DNA of 37,970 bases. It comes from a virus. This document shows, piece by piece, positions 20,710-28,723 of the stretch. The translations under genes and the position numbers were made by a program. Within the stretch, counting starts at the first letter, position 1. Each line of letters starts with the position of its first letter. The stretch lies in IMG/VR virus record IMGVR_UViG_3300042566_000283, positions 1 through 37,970 of that record; one strand, written 5' to 3'. The notes below the pieces were generated by a model. That model was given only the letters and a program-made list of their open reading frames with translations. It ran no database searches and was not told the DNA's origin.

Positions 20710-21074
20710 TTCAACTGACACGCGAAGAAGCGCAGCAACAAACTTTAAACATGGAGAAAACAATGAACACAATCGAAATCAATGGTGTTACTTATATCAA
20801 AGCAGATACAGTGCAACAACCAGTATTGGGCACACGCGCAGTCATTGTTGTAGATCGCGGCTGGATTTTTGCTGGTGATGTTATTCGTGAAAACGGGCGC
20901 ATCAAACTTTCTCGCGCCGTATGGTTGTTCCGATGGGAGTCAATCGGGTTTGATGGCGTAATTGCAAACCCAAAATCAAGTAAAGCTACGATCAAACCAA
21001 TGCCAAATGGCGTAGATATTCCAGAAGGCGCAGAGATTTTTTGCACACCTGTCCCTGATGACTGGGGGCTTTAA
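20706..21074 (+). CDS. Accessory protein with truncated TREEAQ leader, DUF6948-like body
   Basis: A 122-residue protein. It opens with MIQLTREEAQQQ, a shortened copy of the shared N-terminal module, and then continues from Met20 (position 20763, with its own GGAG site) as MNTIEINGVTYIKADTVQQP, a small beta-rich domain with VIVVDRGWIFAGDVI and a C-terminal DIPEGAEIFCTPVPDDW. Both starts have ribosome sites, so two products are possible. The leader looks like a fused remnant of a lost array gene. Confidence 0.6.
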   Translation: MIQLTREEAQQQTLNMEKTMNTIEINGVTYIKADTVQQPVLGTRAVIVVDRGWIFAGDVIRENGRIKLSRAVWLFRWESIGFDGVIANPKSSKATIKPMPNGVDIPEGAEIFCTPVPDDWGL

Positions 21075-21307
21075 TGTTTAAACCAATCGGCTACGGCAAC
21101 GGCTACGGCAACGGCAACGGCAACGGCTACGGAAACGGCAACGGCAACGGCGACGGCTACGGCGACGGCTACGGCTACGGCAACGGCTACGGCAACGGCA
21201 ACGGCTACGGCTACGGAAACGGCGACGGCAACGGCGACGGCGACGGCAACGGCGACGGCTACGGCTACGGAACAGTTTCGCTAAACAGGATACGGAGGGC
21301 TAAATGA
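21074..21307 (+). CDS. Gly-[Asn/Tyr/Asp] repeat protein
   Basis: A 77-residue protein starting in the previous stop (TAATG) after GGGG. Residues 6-65 are 30 uninterrupted Gly-X dipeptides where X is only Asn, Tyr or Asp; the flanks are MFKPI and GTVSLNRIRRAK. The sequence is of low complexity, with spaced tyrosines that could form a flexible or phase-separating/amyloid-like chain, or an antifreeze-type surface; no function is known. Its coding DNA is a hexanucleotide tandem repeat. It is coupled to the next gene by TGATG-type overlap. Confidence 0.65.
   Translation: MFKPIGYGNGYGNGNGNGYGNGNGNGDGYGDGYGYGNGYGNGNGYGYGNGDGNGDGDGNGDGYGYGTVSLNRIRRAK
21089..21268. repeat. 30 tandem copies of a degenerate hexamer (GGCNAC)
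   Basis: The 180 bp from 21089 are 30 units of GGC/GGA followed by AAC, TAC or GAC. Only the first base of the second codon varies in most units, and CAC (His) never occurs. Length changes by slippage would remain in frame. Confidence 0.9.
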
Positions 21308-21693
21308 TTAACTTAACACGCAAGGAAGCAGAAGAATTACATCAAAGAAATGCCGGAGCCGAGTTTGTTGAGCAAAGCTCGCTCCGTCATCGCCAAAGCC
21401 ACTGGGGAGGAGCTATGAGCGTCACACTGACGAAAGAGGAAGCGCAGCAGGTTTGTGTAACAGAGGAAACGCTGCCAGCGACTAGAGATAAAAACGGGCA
21501 TCTAGTGAAGTATCCGGGGCGAATCGTTTACGTTCATGACAACTGGCGGCTTGTATATTTAGGCACGGTAGATGGGAAACATAAATTTTTTGCAGAGGAA
21601 GTAACGCGAATCAATCTTGGCGGGCTTTCATTTAAGGATGCAAAGGCCGCAATGGTTGATCTTATCAATTACAACAAACAACACCAACTATGA
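21304..21693 (+). CDS. Accessory-array protein with two N-terminal TREEAQ-like modules
   Basis: A 129-residue protein. It begins MINLTRKEAEELHQRN and, at Met38 (21415, with GGGGAGGAG upstream), restarts as MSVTLTKEEAQQVCVTEETL. Thus one module copy is fused in front of another. The body (VKYPGRIVYVHDNWRLVYLG, FFAEEVTRINLGGLSF) looks like a small beta-rich domain. Both starts have ribosome sites; the inner one is stronger. The function is unknown. Confidence 0.6.
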   Translation: MINLTRKEAEELHQRNAGAEFVEQSSLRHRQSHWGGAMSVTLTKEEAQQVCVTEETLPATRDKNGHLVKYPGRIVYVHDNWRLVYLGTVDGKHKFFAEEVTRINLGGLSFKDAKAAMVDLINYNKQHQL

Positions 21694-22220
21694 CTGTTAC
21701 CCTAACACGCGAGGAAGTGCAACACGTGATGGATGCGCTGATATATGCAGAAAAAGAACTGGATGGTGAGTTTGTAATAACTGAAACCCTCCGCGCCCGT
21801 ATTTCTGAGAAAGAACAGGCGCCAGTGTCGTTAAAACAGATCGCTGCCGAACAAGGAATCAACATGCCAGATAACTACGTGCCAACAATAGATGATGCCA
21901 TTGCCGCTGCGGATGGTGTGTTGATGAACGAACAAGCGGTATTGTTACGTGAGTGTCGCGCTGCGCTTGATTCATTGATTACGCAAAAGCCGTCGCTTGC
22001 TGGACTTCACTGTGGGTCAACAACACTGGGGAATTTAAAAGCGTCGTTGTACGAATATCGACCCCGAGGTGTTTTCGGTGATGTCACCCCACCACAGCGC
22101 CCGTGGGTAGGGCTGACAGATGAGGAAATAAAGGGCGTTCTTGAAACTACGCACCCAGAAAACAGGTGGACGATAGCCGAACGAATCGAAGCCAAGCTAA
22201 AGGAGAAGAATTCTGTATAG
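21690..22220 (+). CDS. Largest accessory-array protein, all shared modules
   Basis: A 176-residue protein starting MTVTLTREEVQHVMDAL, followed by LRARISEKEQAPVS (about residues 34-47), a unique middle (QIAAEQGINMPDNYVPTIDD and LLRECRAALDSLI), then TPPQRPWVGLTDEEIKGVLE (about 131-150) and the tail IEAKLKEKNSV. The middle part resembles small phage proteins that also carry an ALDxxxxL helix. It has all the modules that other array members have singly. The role is unknown. Confidence 0.65.
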   Translation: MTVTLTREEVQHVMDALIYAEKELDGEFVITETLRARISEKEQAPVSLKQIAAEQGINMPDNYVPTIDDAIAAADGVLMNEQAVLLRECRAALDSLITQKPSLAGLHCGSTTLGNLKASLYEYRPRGVFGDVTPPQRPWVGLTDEEIKGVLETTHPENRWTIAERIEAKLKEKNSV

Positions 22221-22503
22221 AAACAAAAAACTATTAGAAATCCTTAGAAACTTTCCATGCCAGCACTGCGGCAAACAAGATGGAACTGTTGTCGCGGCTC
22301 ACTCAAATCAGTTGCGAGATGGCAAAGGAAAAGGTATAAAGGCTAGTGACTATAGGGTTGCTGGCCTTTGTTTTATTTGCCACTATGAATTAGATCAAGG
22401 GAAGAATCTATCCAAGCAGGAACGGATAGATATGTGGGAAGAAGCGCATAGGAAAACTATTGGGCTGCTATTTGAAAACGGCCATCTTGAGGTTAAGCCA
22501 TGA
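22213..22503 (+). CDS. YbcO-like HNH nuclease family protein with non-AUG start
   Basis: A 96-residue protein. The zinc/HNH-like pattern is FPCQHCGKQDGTVVAAHSNQ (Cys-x2-Cys and His) followed by RVAGLCFICHYELDQGK (second Cys-x2-Cys-His), the form of YbcO/DUF1364-like phage nucleases. Family members usually start just before YRNKKLLE; here that codon is CTG 22213 (or ATT 22210), with AGGAG at 22201-22205. No ATG, GTG or TTG precedes the first Cys pair, so a rare start is required. It overlaps its neighbours by 8 and 4 nt. Confidence 0.75.
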   Translation: MYRNKKLLEILRNFPCQHCGKQDGTVVAAHSNQLRDGKGKGIKASDYRVAGLCFICHYELDQGKNLSKQERIDMWEEAHRKTIGLLFENGHLEVKP

Positions 22504-22658
22504 AAAAGACCAAAGCAGAGAAAAAGATTAGTTCTGTAATGCGTGAATACAAAGGCGGTACGCTGCATTCTGGTAAGGGTGGGCCGGTAGTTAAACCACA
22601 AAAACAGGCTGTAGCTATTGCACTTTCTGAAGCTGGTAAAGCAAAAAAGAAAAAATGA
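22500..22658 (+). CDS. Small basic DUF6496-like protein
   Basis: A 52-residue, Lys-rich protein: MKKTKAEKKISSVMREYKGG, then TLHSGKGGPVVKPQKQAVAI and ALSEAGKAKKKK. The KIxxVMxEYKxGxLHSGxxGPxV...QAVAIALSEA pattern is that of short DUF6496 proteins found in phages and bacteria; the role is unknown. The ATG overlaps the preceding stop and its stop overlaps the next start. Confidence 0.75.
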   Translation: MKKTKAEKKISSVMREYKGGTLHSGKGGPVVKPQKQAVAIALSEAGKAKKKK

Positions 22659-23173
22659 GCCATCAAAGCCAGCTAGATTTTGTTAGGTCGCTGAAATTGC
22701 GATTCCCGATATTTTTTGCAGGGCAGAAAGTATTGGAAATTGGCAGCTTAGACATTAATGGTTCAATACGTCAGTTTTTTGATGGATGTGATTATATTGG
22801 CGTTGATCTTGGCAATGGGCCGGGCGTTGACTTGGTTGCAAAAGGGGAAGAATTAGATTTCCCTGATAAATCGTTCGCTGTTGTTGCATCTTGTGAATGT
22901 TTTGAGCATAACGAGCAATGGGAGGCGACATTTCGCAACATGATTCGTATGTGTCGCGGTCTAGTGTTTTTCTCTTGTGCAACAGAAGGCAGGCCAGAGC
23001 ATGGTACTAAGCGAACAAGTCCGTCAGACGCGCCGTTTTGCAATGACTATTATAGGAATTTGACGGAGCAGGATTTCAGGGGAAAATTCAGCTTTGATGA
23101 GTTTGAGTCATACGGATTTATGACAAACAAAAGCCCTGCTGACTTGTATTTTTGGGGACTATGCAATCAATAG
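22655..23173 (+). CDS. Class I SAM-dependent methyltransferase
   Basis: A 172-residue protein with a compact methyltransferase fold. Motif I is VLEIGSLDINGSIR (about residues 26-39), the acidic motif II is YIGVDLGNGPGVDLV (about 47-61) and the later motif reads SFAVVASCECFEHNEQW (about 73-89). No nucleic-acid recognition domain is visible. The substrate is unknown; it may modify a sugar or small molecule because a glycosyltransferase follows immediately. It overlaps the next gene by 13 nt. Confidence 0.8.
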   Translation: MSHQSQLDFVRSLKLRFPIFFAGQKVLEIGSLDINGSIRQFFDGCDYIGVDLGNGPGVDLVAKGEELDFPDKSFAVVASCECFEHNEQWEATFRNMIRMCRGLVFFSCATEGRPEHGTKRTSPSDAPFCNDYYRNLTEQDFRGKFSFDEFESYGFMTNKSPADLYFWGLCNQ

Positions 23174-23853
23174 TCATATGCTCAATTGGCAATCCTGGCC
23201 TTGATGTGCTGCTGGCATCAATCAAATGCTATGCGCCAGATTTGCCGCTTTACATATCGCATGTAAATCCGCATAAGTACCGACATTCTGTAAACGCCGT
23301 ATTGTTCCCAAACTTACAAAGTAACTTTGGCGATGCTTATAACGCAGCGACAGACGTAGCATTCCGAGATGGTTTTGATAGTGTAATCCTTGCAAATGAT
23401 GATGTGGTGCTTACACCAACAACTATTGCTCTAATGAAAGAGGATAGTGAGTTGCTGAGTAGCAGGGGATTCAAAGCAGGCTTCTTAGGTGCTAGGTCGG
23501 ATTATGTGTTGCCAGATCAAAACATTCGATTCCCTGTAGATAATGACGAGTTTATAGGGCTAAAGCGTAGGTCAGAGGAGCAGATTAAGCTTACAGATGT
23601 AGTCGCCCCGATATTTGCGTCAATAAGCCGAGAGGCATGGGATACGGCAAAGTTTCCTAGTACAAACTGGTATTCAGATAATATAATCTGTCATGACCTG
23701 CAAAAAGCAGGATTTCAGCATTTTGTAAGCAGGGCTTATGTGCATCACGCGGGGAGTCAGACGATAGGAAGTGACTTTGAAAGATGCCATGAGGAACCGA
23801 GAGCGTGGATAAAAGAGACCCGCCCGGATATATATGAAGTTATTTACGCATGA
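23161..23853 (+). CDS. Glycosyltransferase, GT-A/GT2-like
   Basis: I start at the ATG at 23161, preceded by GGGG; a TTG three codons earlier is in frame. The 230-residue protein has an N-terminal IVICSIGNPGLDVLLASIKC strand-helix start and the metal-binding motif ILANDDVVL (about residues 79-87), then a middle with VVAPIFASISREAW and a C-terminal helix. This is a nucleotide-sugar-dependent transferase fold. Its place between a methyltransferase and a DNA methylase leaves open whether the target is DNA, a virion protein or the host surface. Confidence 0.7.
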   Translation: MQSIVICSIGNPGLDVLLASIKCYAPDLPLYISHVNPHKYRHSVNAVLFPNLQSNFGDAYNAATDVAFRDGFDSVILANDDVVLTPTTIALMKEDSELLSSRGFKAGFLGARSDYVLPDQNIRFPVDNDEFIGLKRRSEEQIKLTDVVAPIFASISREAWDTAKFPSTNWYSDNIICHDLQKAGFQHFVSRAYVHHAGSQTIGSDFERCHEEPRAWIKETRPDIYEVIYA

Positions 23854-23872
23854 CACCTGAAAGGTAGTGCAA

Positions 23873-25006
23873 TTGGAAATCAAAAAAGTTAGCGTTGAGA
23901 AACTTATTCCTTACGTCCGAAATAGCCGCACACACTCGGATGCACAGGTAGCCCAAATTGCAGCCAGTATTAAGGAGTTTGGCTGGACTAATCCGATTCT
24001 TGTTGATGGCGAAAACGGAATTATTGCTGGCCACGGCAGGCTATTGGCTGCACGAAAGCTAGGCCATAGCGAAGTCCCGATAATCGAGCTATCGCACATG
24101 ACGGAGAGCCAAAAGAAGGCTTACGTTATTGCTGATAACCAATTAGCTATGAATGCTGGTTGGGATACGGCAATGCTGACGCTAGAGCTTGCAGACCTGA
24201 AGGATGCTGGATTTGATTTAGACATTATCGGTTTTGACGCTAAAGAACTGGACAAGTTGCTGGAGCCAGAGCAGGTAGAGGGTTTGACGGATGAGGATGC
24301 CGTTCCGGATGCGCCAGAGGAGCCAAAGACTAAGCTAGGGGATATATATCAGTTAGGCAATCATCGGTTGATGTGTGGTGATAGTAATGACACATTATCA
24401 ATTGATAAATTGCTTTATGGAATTGTCCCTAATGCAATAATTACTGACCCGCCATATGGAATTGGGATTGATGGTCAGAAACATTCAATTAGTTCAAATC
24501 CAAAGCATAACCGCAAATTTCACGAAAAAAAAGGTTGGGATTCAGAAAGACCAGACGAAGGTATATTTAGATGGATTGTTTCAATGAACGTACCATCTGT
24601 AATATGGGGGGGGAATTACTTTGCTGATCTTTTGCCAGCAACTAGAGGCTGGTTATATTGGAGCAAAGGTCAAGATGGATTAACAATGTCAGATGGTGAG
24701 CTTGCTTGGACTACTGAAAACAAGCCATTGAGAAGCAAGACAATTAATAGAGCAGCATTAAAAGGTAGTATTCATCCGACACAAAAACCTGTTGAAATTA
24801 TTGAATTTTCAATAGATTACTTAAAAGTTCCTACGAACGGGGCAGTGCTTGATCTTTTTGCAGGTAGCGGGACTATAGCTATTGCTTGTGAAAAACATCA
24901 AATAAAGTCTTATATGATGGAGCAAGACGCTGGCTACTGCGATGCGATAGTAAAGCGATGGGAAGATTTCACAGGTAAGAAAGCAGTATTGTTGACAAGT
25001 AATTAA
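23873..25006 (+). CDS. ParB-like domain fused to DNA adenine methyltransferase
   Basis: A 377-residue bifunctional-looking protein. Residues 1-90 form a ParB/Srx-like domain (KLIPYVRNSRTHSDAQVAQI, ILVDGENGIIAGHGRLLAAR). The methylase half has catalytic TDPPYGIG (about residue 192), then HPTQKPVE (about 304) and LDLFAGSGTIAIAC (about 326), the beta-class motif order, and DPPY points to N6-adenine. I prefer the TTG start at 23873, eight bases after AAGG; the GTG at 23867 is too close. Such orphan methylases protect phage DNA from restriction. Confidence 0.88.
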   Translation: MEIKKVSVEKLIPYVRNSRTHSDAQVAQIAASIKEFGWTNPILVDGENGIIAGHGRLLAARKLGHSEVPIIELSHMTESQKKAYVIADNQLAMNAGWDTAMLTLELADLKDAGFDLDIIGFDAKELDKLLEPEQVEGLTDEDAVPDAPEEPKTKLGDIYQLGNHRLMCGDSNDTLSIDKLLYGIVPNAIITDPPYGIGIDGQKHSISSNPKHNRKFHEKKGWDSERPDEGIFRWIVSMNVPSVIWGGNYFADLLPATRGWLYWSKGQDGLTMSDGELAWTTENKPLRSKTINRAALKGSIHPTQKPVEIIEFSIDYLKVPTNGAVLDLFAGSGTIAIACEKHQIKSYMMEQDAGYCDAIVKRWEDFTGKKAVLLTSN

Positions 25007-25023
25007 CAGTTCCCCTTAAGAAA

Positions 25024-25350
25024 ATGAGTCACGAGCATATTGCAACAGAGGAAAACAAAAGACTAGTCGAAACATCGGCTGGATTAGGCTTGCCTCATGA
25101 GCAGATAGCGGCGCTTATTGGCATAGATGATAAGACGCTGCGAAAGCATTATCGGACTGAGCTAGACGTAGGAAAGGCTAAAGCAAGCGCGCAGATAGCC
25201 AAAACACTGTTTAACAAGGCTCAATCAGGTGATACAACGGCATTGATATGGTGGACTAAAGCGCAAATGCGGTGGGCTGAAACACAGAAGCAAGAGGTAA
25301 GCGGCCCTGATGGTGGAGCGCAACAGCATACAATCACATGGCAGAAATAG
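25024..25350 (+). CDS. terS: Terminase small subunit
   Basis: A 108-residue protein with a helix-turn-helix: RLVETSAGLGLPHEQIAALI (residues 13-32) then GIDDKTLRKHYRTELDVGK. A helical oligomerisation region (AQIAKTLFNKAQSGDTTALI) and a disordered tail follow. Small terminases bind the packaging site and regulate the large subunit. Its 3' end overlaps the large subunit gene by 13 nt, as usual for this pair. The assignment rests on position and fold pattern. Confidence 0.82.
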   Translation: MSHEHIATEENKRLVETSAGLGLPHEQIAALIGIDDKTLRKHYRTELDVGKAKASAQIAKTLFNKAQSGDTTALIWWTKAQMRWAETQKQEVSGPDGGAQQHTITWQK

Positions 25351-26594
25351 TCATTCCTTACAAGCCGCGTAAGGAACAGGAGCAAATCCACGAGGCTATC
25401 GATAGCCATCGATTCTCTGTAGTTGTGGCTCATCGGCGTATGGGGAAGACCGTTAGCGCCATCAATCATCTCATCAAGGCAGCAGTCCAGTGCGATAAGC
25501 CTAACCCACGATTTGCCTACATTGCCCCAACGTACAGCCAGGCTAAACGAGTTGCTTGGGATTACGTACTAGAGTTCACCAGACCGCTAAAGGCACAGGC
25601 AAACATTGCTGAATTGCGGGTGGATTTTTGGGGTAGGCGTATATCTCTGTATGGCTCAGACAACCCTGACAGCCTTCGTGGACAATACTTTGATGGCGTT
25701 GTTATTGACGAGGTTGGCGACCAAAATCCTAAAATATGGAACGAGATTATCCGTCCTGCACTAGCTGATCGCATGGGCTGGGCTTTGTTCATTGGCACTC
25801 CTAAAGGCAATAACCACTTTAAAGACCTACGAGATAGGGCTGAAGAATCTCCAGATTGGGCGTTGCTGGAGTTCAAGGCATCTGAAACTGGTGTATTGCC
25901 ATCTGCTGAACTAAAGGCGGCGCAGCATGAGATGGGCGAGGATAAATACAACCAGGAATTTGAGTGCTCGTTTAACGCAGCAGTTGAGGGGAGTTACTAC
26001 GGCAAACTCATTAACGATATTGAGGGGCTTGGCCGCATTGCTGAGTTTCCTACTGACGATTTGTGCCGCAACTTTGTTGCGTGGGATCTTGGTATGGGGG
26101 ATTCGACTGCACTATGGGTTGCACAAATTGCTGGCAAGGAAGTCCGCCTAATTGATTGCGTAGAGAATCATGGCGTTGGGCTGGATTGGTACGTTAACTG
26201 GTTGCGCGAACACAAATACCAGACGTACGGACAGATTCTTCCGCATGACGTGGAGGTAAGGGAGCTTGGCACGGGAAGAAGCCGTAAAGAGGTGCTGATG
26301 GATGCGGGGCTAGATATTACTGTATGCCCACGTCTTAGCGTTGCTGACGGTATCCAAGCTGTTCGCAGGTTGATTCCGCGCTGCTGGTTTCATACTCGGA
26401 CAAAGGACGGAATTAACGCGCTACGCAACTATCGTCGTGAGTTTGAAGAGCGGCGCAATGTTTATTACGATAAACCTTTGCATGATTGGTCTAGCCATTT
26501 TTCTGACGCATTTAGATATTTGGCTATAGGTCTTGACGAAACAGATAGTTCGTGGCAATCAACATTGCCTATTAAAACAAATTGGATTGTATAA
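25338..26594 (+). CDS. terL: Terminase large subunit (packaging ATPase-nuclease)
   Basis: A 418-residue motor protein. The Walker A-like AHRRMGKT lies at about residues 31-38, the Walker B GVVIDEVGD at about 119-127, and a C-motif-like LFIGTPKG at about 149-156. The C-terminal RNase H-like nuclease starts at FVAWDLGMGDST (about 246-257) and ends with the acidic DAFRYLAIG (about 391-399). The length is typical of short podovirus and siphovirus terminases. The packaging strategy (headful or cos) cannot be read from this alone. Confidence 0.93.
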   Translation: MAEIVIPYKPRKEQEQIHEAIDSHRFSVVVAHRRMGKTVSAINHLIKAAVQCDKPNPRFAYIAPTYSQAKRVAWDYVLEFTRPLKAQANIAELRVDFWGRRISLYGSDNPDSLRGQYFDGVVIDEVGDQNPKIWNEIIRPALADRMGWALFIGTPKGNNHFKDLRDRAEESPDWALLEFKASETGVLPSAELKAAQHEMGEDKYNQEFECSFNAAVEGSYYGKLINDIEGLGRIAEFPTDDLCRNFVAWDLGMGDSTALWVAQIAGKEVRLIDCVENHGVGLDWYVNWLREHKYQTYGQILPHDVEVRELGTGRSRKEVLMDAGLDITVCPRLSVADGIQAVRRLIPRCWFHTRTKDGINALRNYRREFEERRNVYYDKPLHDWSSHFSDAFRYLAIGLDETDSSWQSTLPIKTNWIV

Positions 26595-26623
26595 TGGCAA
26601 AAATTCGCCATTAAGGGCAAGCT

Positions 26624-28723
26624 ATGGATTCAGGACAAATTAAAGGCATTCTTGATAATGAAATCGATAATGCTATTGGTTTTATCGAGACAGAAACGAC
26701 TGAGGCGCGTCGAAAAGCCCTTGATTTTTACCTGCGCAATCCATACGGCAATGAAATTGAAGGCCGGAGCCAGATTGTTACAGGAGAAGTTGCTGAAGCA
26801 ATTGATGGCGCACTGCCGCAACTAATCCGAGTATTTACGACTACGGAAGATATTGTTTACTTTGAGCCGCAATCCCCTGGCGATGAAGAAACAGCAAAAC
26901 AAGCCACTGATTATTGCAACTGGGTTTTCTACCGTGAAAACGACGGTCTGCTGATTCTCCACAACTGGTTCAAAGACGCGCTACTGCAAAAGGTGGGCGT
27001 GGTGAAAGCCTATTGGGAGAAGAAAGAGGACGTTAATGTAGAGAAATACAAGAACCTGTCAGAAGATGAGCTTGCAATGCTTCTGTCTGACGGGTCTCTT
27101 GAGGTTGTTGAACAGGAAGTGGAGTTTATTGAAGGTGGTATTGACCCTATGGGCATGCCGATTCAAGTTCCCGTTTATGAAGTTAAGGTTCGCTCTGTAA
27201 AGAAGTACGGCTGCGTAAAGATTGAGAACGTACCGCCGGAAGAATTCATTATCTCTAAATCCGCTCGGACTATTGGGGAATCGCCGTTTGTCGCGCATCG
27301 TCGTTTGATGACGCGCTCCGAGCTTATTGCGCTTGGCTACGATAAAAAGGTTGTGGACGGATTGCCGTCTTACGATGACCTGCAATTTACGCCTGAGCGC
27401 GTTGCTCGATTCTCTCAGGGTGAGCAGCCTGACGAAGACACTAGCCTTGACCCTGCAATGCAGACAATCGAGGTATTTGAGTGCTATATCCGCATTGATG
27501 AGGATGAAGATGGCATGGCAGAGCTTCGCCGCATTGTCTACGCTGGCTCAGAAATTCTAGATGATGACGAGTGTGATTACGTCCCGTTCCATGCAGTTTG
27601 CCCAATTCCTATTCCGCATAAGTTCTTTGGCCAGTCGCTTGCTGATCGGACGATCGATATTCAGCTTATCAAGTCTACGGTAACGCGTCAGATGCTGGAT
27701 AACCTGTATCTAACGAACAATGCTCGGGTAGGCGTTGTCGATGGGCAGGTAAACATTGACGATATGCTTAACGCTACTCCTGGCGGCGTTATTCGCATGA
27801 AGAATCCGAACGCAATGGTTCCGATTCAAGTTCCTGCGGTGACTGCTCAGGCGTTCCCGATGCTGGAATACCTTGATGCTGTACAGGCTAAACGTACTGG
27901 TGTTAGTGACGCGCAACAAGGTCTTGACCCTGACGTTTTGAATAATGTCAGCGCGACCGCTGTTGCTGCGATGATGAAGTCTAACTCGGGCAAGCTGGAG
28001 TTGATTGCGCGAATCTTTGCTGAAACTGGCGTTAAGTCCCTGTTTAAAGGGATTCTGCATCTGCTGGGCAAATATCAGGACAAACCTAAGCTGGTTCGCA
28101 TGCGTGGCAAGTTTGTTCAGTTTGATCCGCGCATGTGGTCTAACCAATACGATGTTTCGATTAACGTTGGCCTTGGCTCCGGTGACCGTGAGCAAAAATT
28201 GGCAATGTTGCAGATGATTATCGCAAAGCAAGAGCAGATTCTCCAATCATACGGCCCGTCCAATCCGCTTGTCTCTGTCCGGCAGTACCGCGATTCTATG
28301 GCGCGTTTGATTGAAGCCGCCGGATTTAAGGATGCTGGTGTATTCATGAGTGAGATTACGCCAGAAGTTGAGGCGCAACTTGCACAACCTAAAGAGCCGC
28401 CGCCGGATATGCAGGCAGAGATGGCTAAGATGCTGGCGCAGGTTGAGCGTGAAAAGACTGAGGCCAAGAGTCAGATTGAGGCTGCGAAACTTGATCTTGA
28501 GCGACAAAACCTAGAGGCTGAGTTTACCCGCAAGGGGATTGAACTTCAGATGCGCAATCAGCGGGATCAGTCAGAGATGCGGATTAAAGAGGCTGAACTG
28601 GCTGTTAAGCAGCTTCAGGCTATCTTGGCGATGGATATTGCTGACGAGGAAAGCCGTAATCGTCAGGCAGATATTGTGCTGAAGGCTATTAAAGAGCTTG
28701 GCAATATTACTAAAGGCGCATAA
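26624..28723 (+). CDS. Portal protein (P22-like, long C-terminal barrel)
   Basis: A 699-residue portal. The core contains GEVAEAIDGALPQLIRVFTT and the DNA-channel region with KMSNSGKLELIARIFAETG-type sequence (KSNSGKLELIARIFAETG, about 460-477), then NQYDVSINVGLGSGDREQKL. Residues from about 590 to the end form a long charged coiled coil (EVEREKTEAKSQIEAAKLDL in part), like the barrel of P22-type portals that extends into the head. AAGGGC precedes the ATG. It forms the dodecameric DNA gate with the terminase genes upstream. Confidence 0.9.
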   Translation: MDSGQIKGILDNEIDNAIGFIETETTEARRKALDFYLRNPYGNEIEGRSQIVTGEVAEAIDGALPQLIRVFTTTEDIVYFEPQSPGDEETAKQATDYCNWVFYRENDGLLILHNWFKDALLQKVGVVKAYWEKKEDVNVEKYKNLSEDELAMLLSDGSLEVVEQEVEFIEGGIDPMGMPIQVPVYEVKVRSVKKYGCVKIENVPPEEFIISKSARTIGESPFVAHRRLMTRSELIALGYDKKVVDGLPSYDDLQFTPERVARFSQGEQPDEDTSLDPAMQTIEVFECYIRIDEDEDGMAELRRIVYAGSEILDDDECDYVPFHAVCPIPIPHKFFGQSLADRTIDIQLIKSTVTRQMLDNLYLTNNARVGVVDGQVNIDDMLNATPGGVIRMKNPNAMVPIQVPAVTAQAFPMLEYLDAVQAKRTGVSDAQQGLDPDVLNNVSATAVAAMMKSNSGKLELIARIFAETGVKSLFKGILHLLGKYQDKPKLVRMRGKFVQFDPRMWSNQYDVSINVGLGSGDREQKLAMLQMIIAKQEQILQSYGPSNPLVSVRQYRDSMARLIEAAGFKDAGVFMSEITPEVEAQLAQPKEPPPDMQAEMAKMLAQVEREKTEAKSQIEAAKLDLERQNLEAEFTRKGIELQMRNQRDQSEMRIKEAELAVKQLQAILAMDIADEESRNRQADIVLKAIKELGNITKGA

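Noticed and set aside
21089-21268. Diversity-generating retroelement variable repeat
   Set aside because: Codons vary as AAC/TAC/GAC as adenine mutagenesis might give, but only one base per hexamer changes, no CAC occurs, and there is no reverse transcriptase or template repeat.
21089-21268. CRISPR array
   Set aside because: The units are 6-bp continuous repeats with no spacers.
26595-26623. Terminator between terminase and portal
   Set aside because: ATGGC/GCCAT gives a 5-bp stem around an 8-nt loop with no U-run; too weak.
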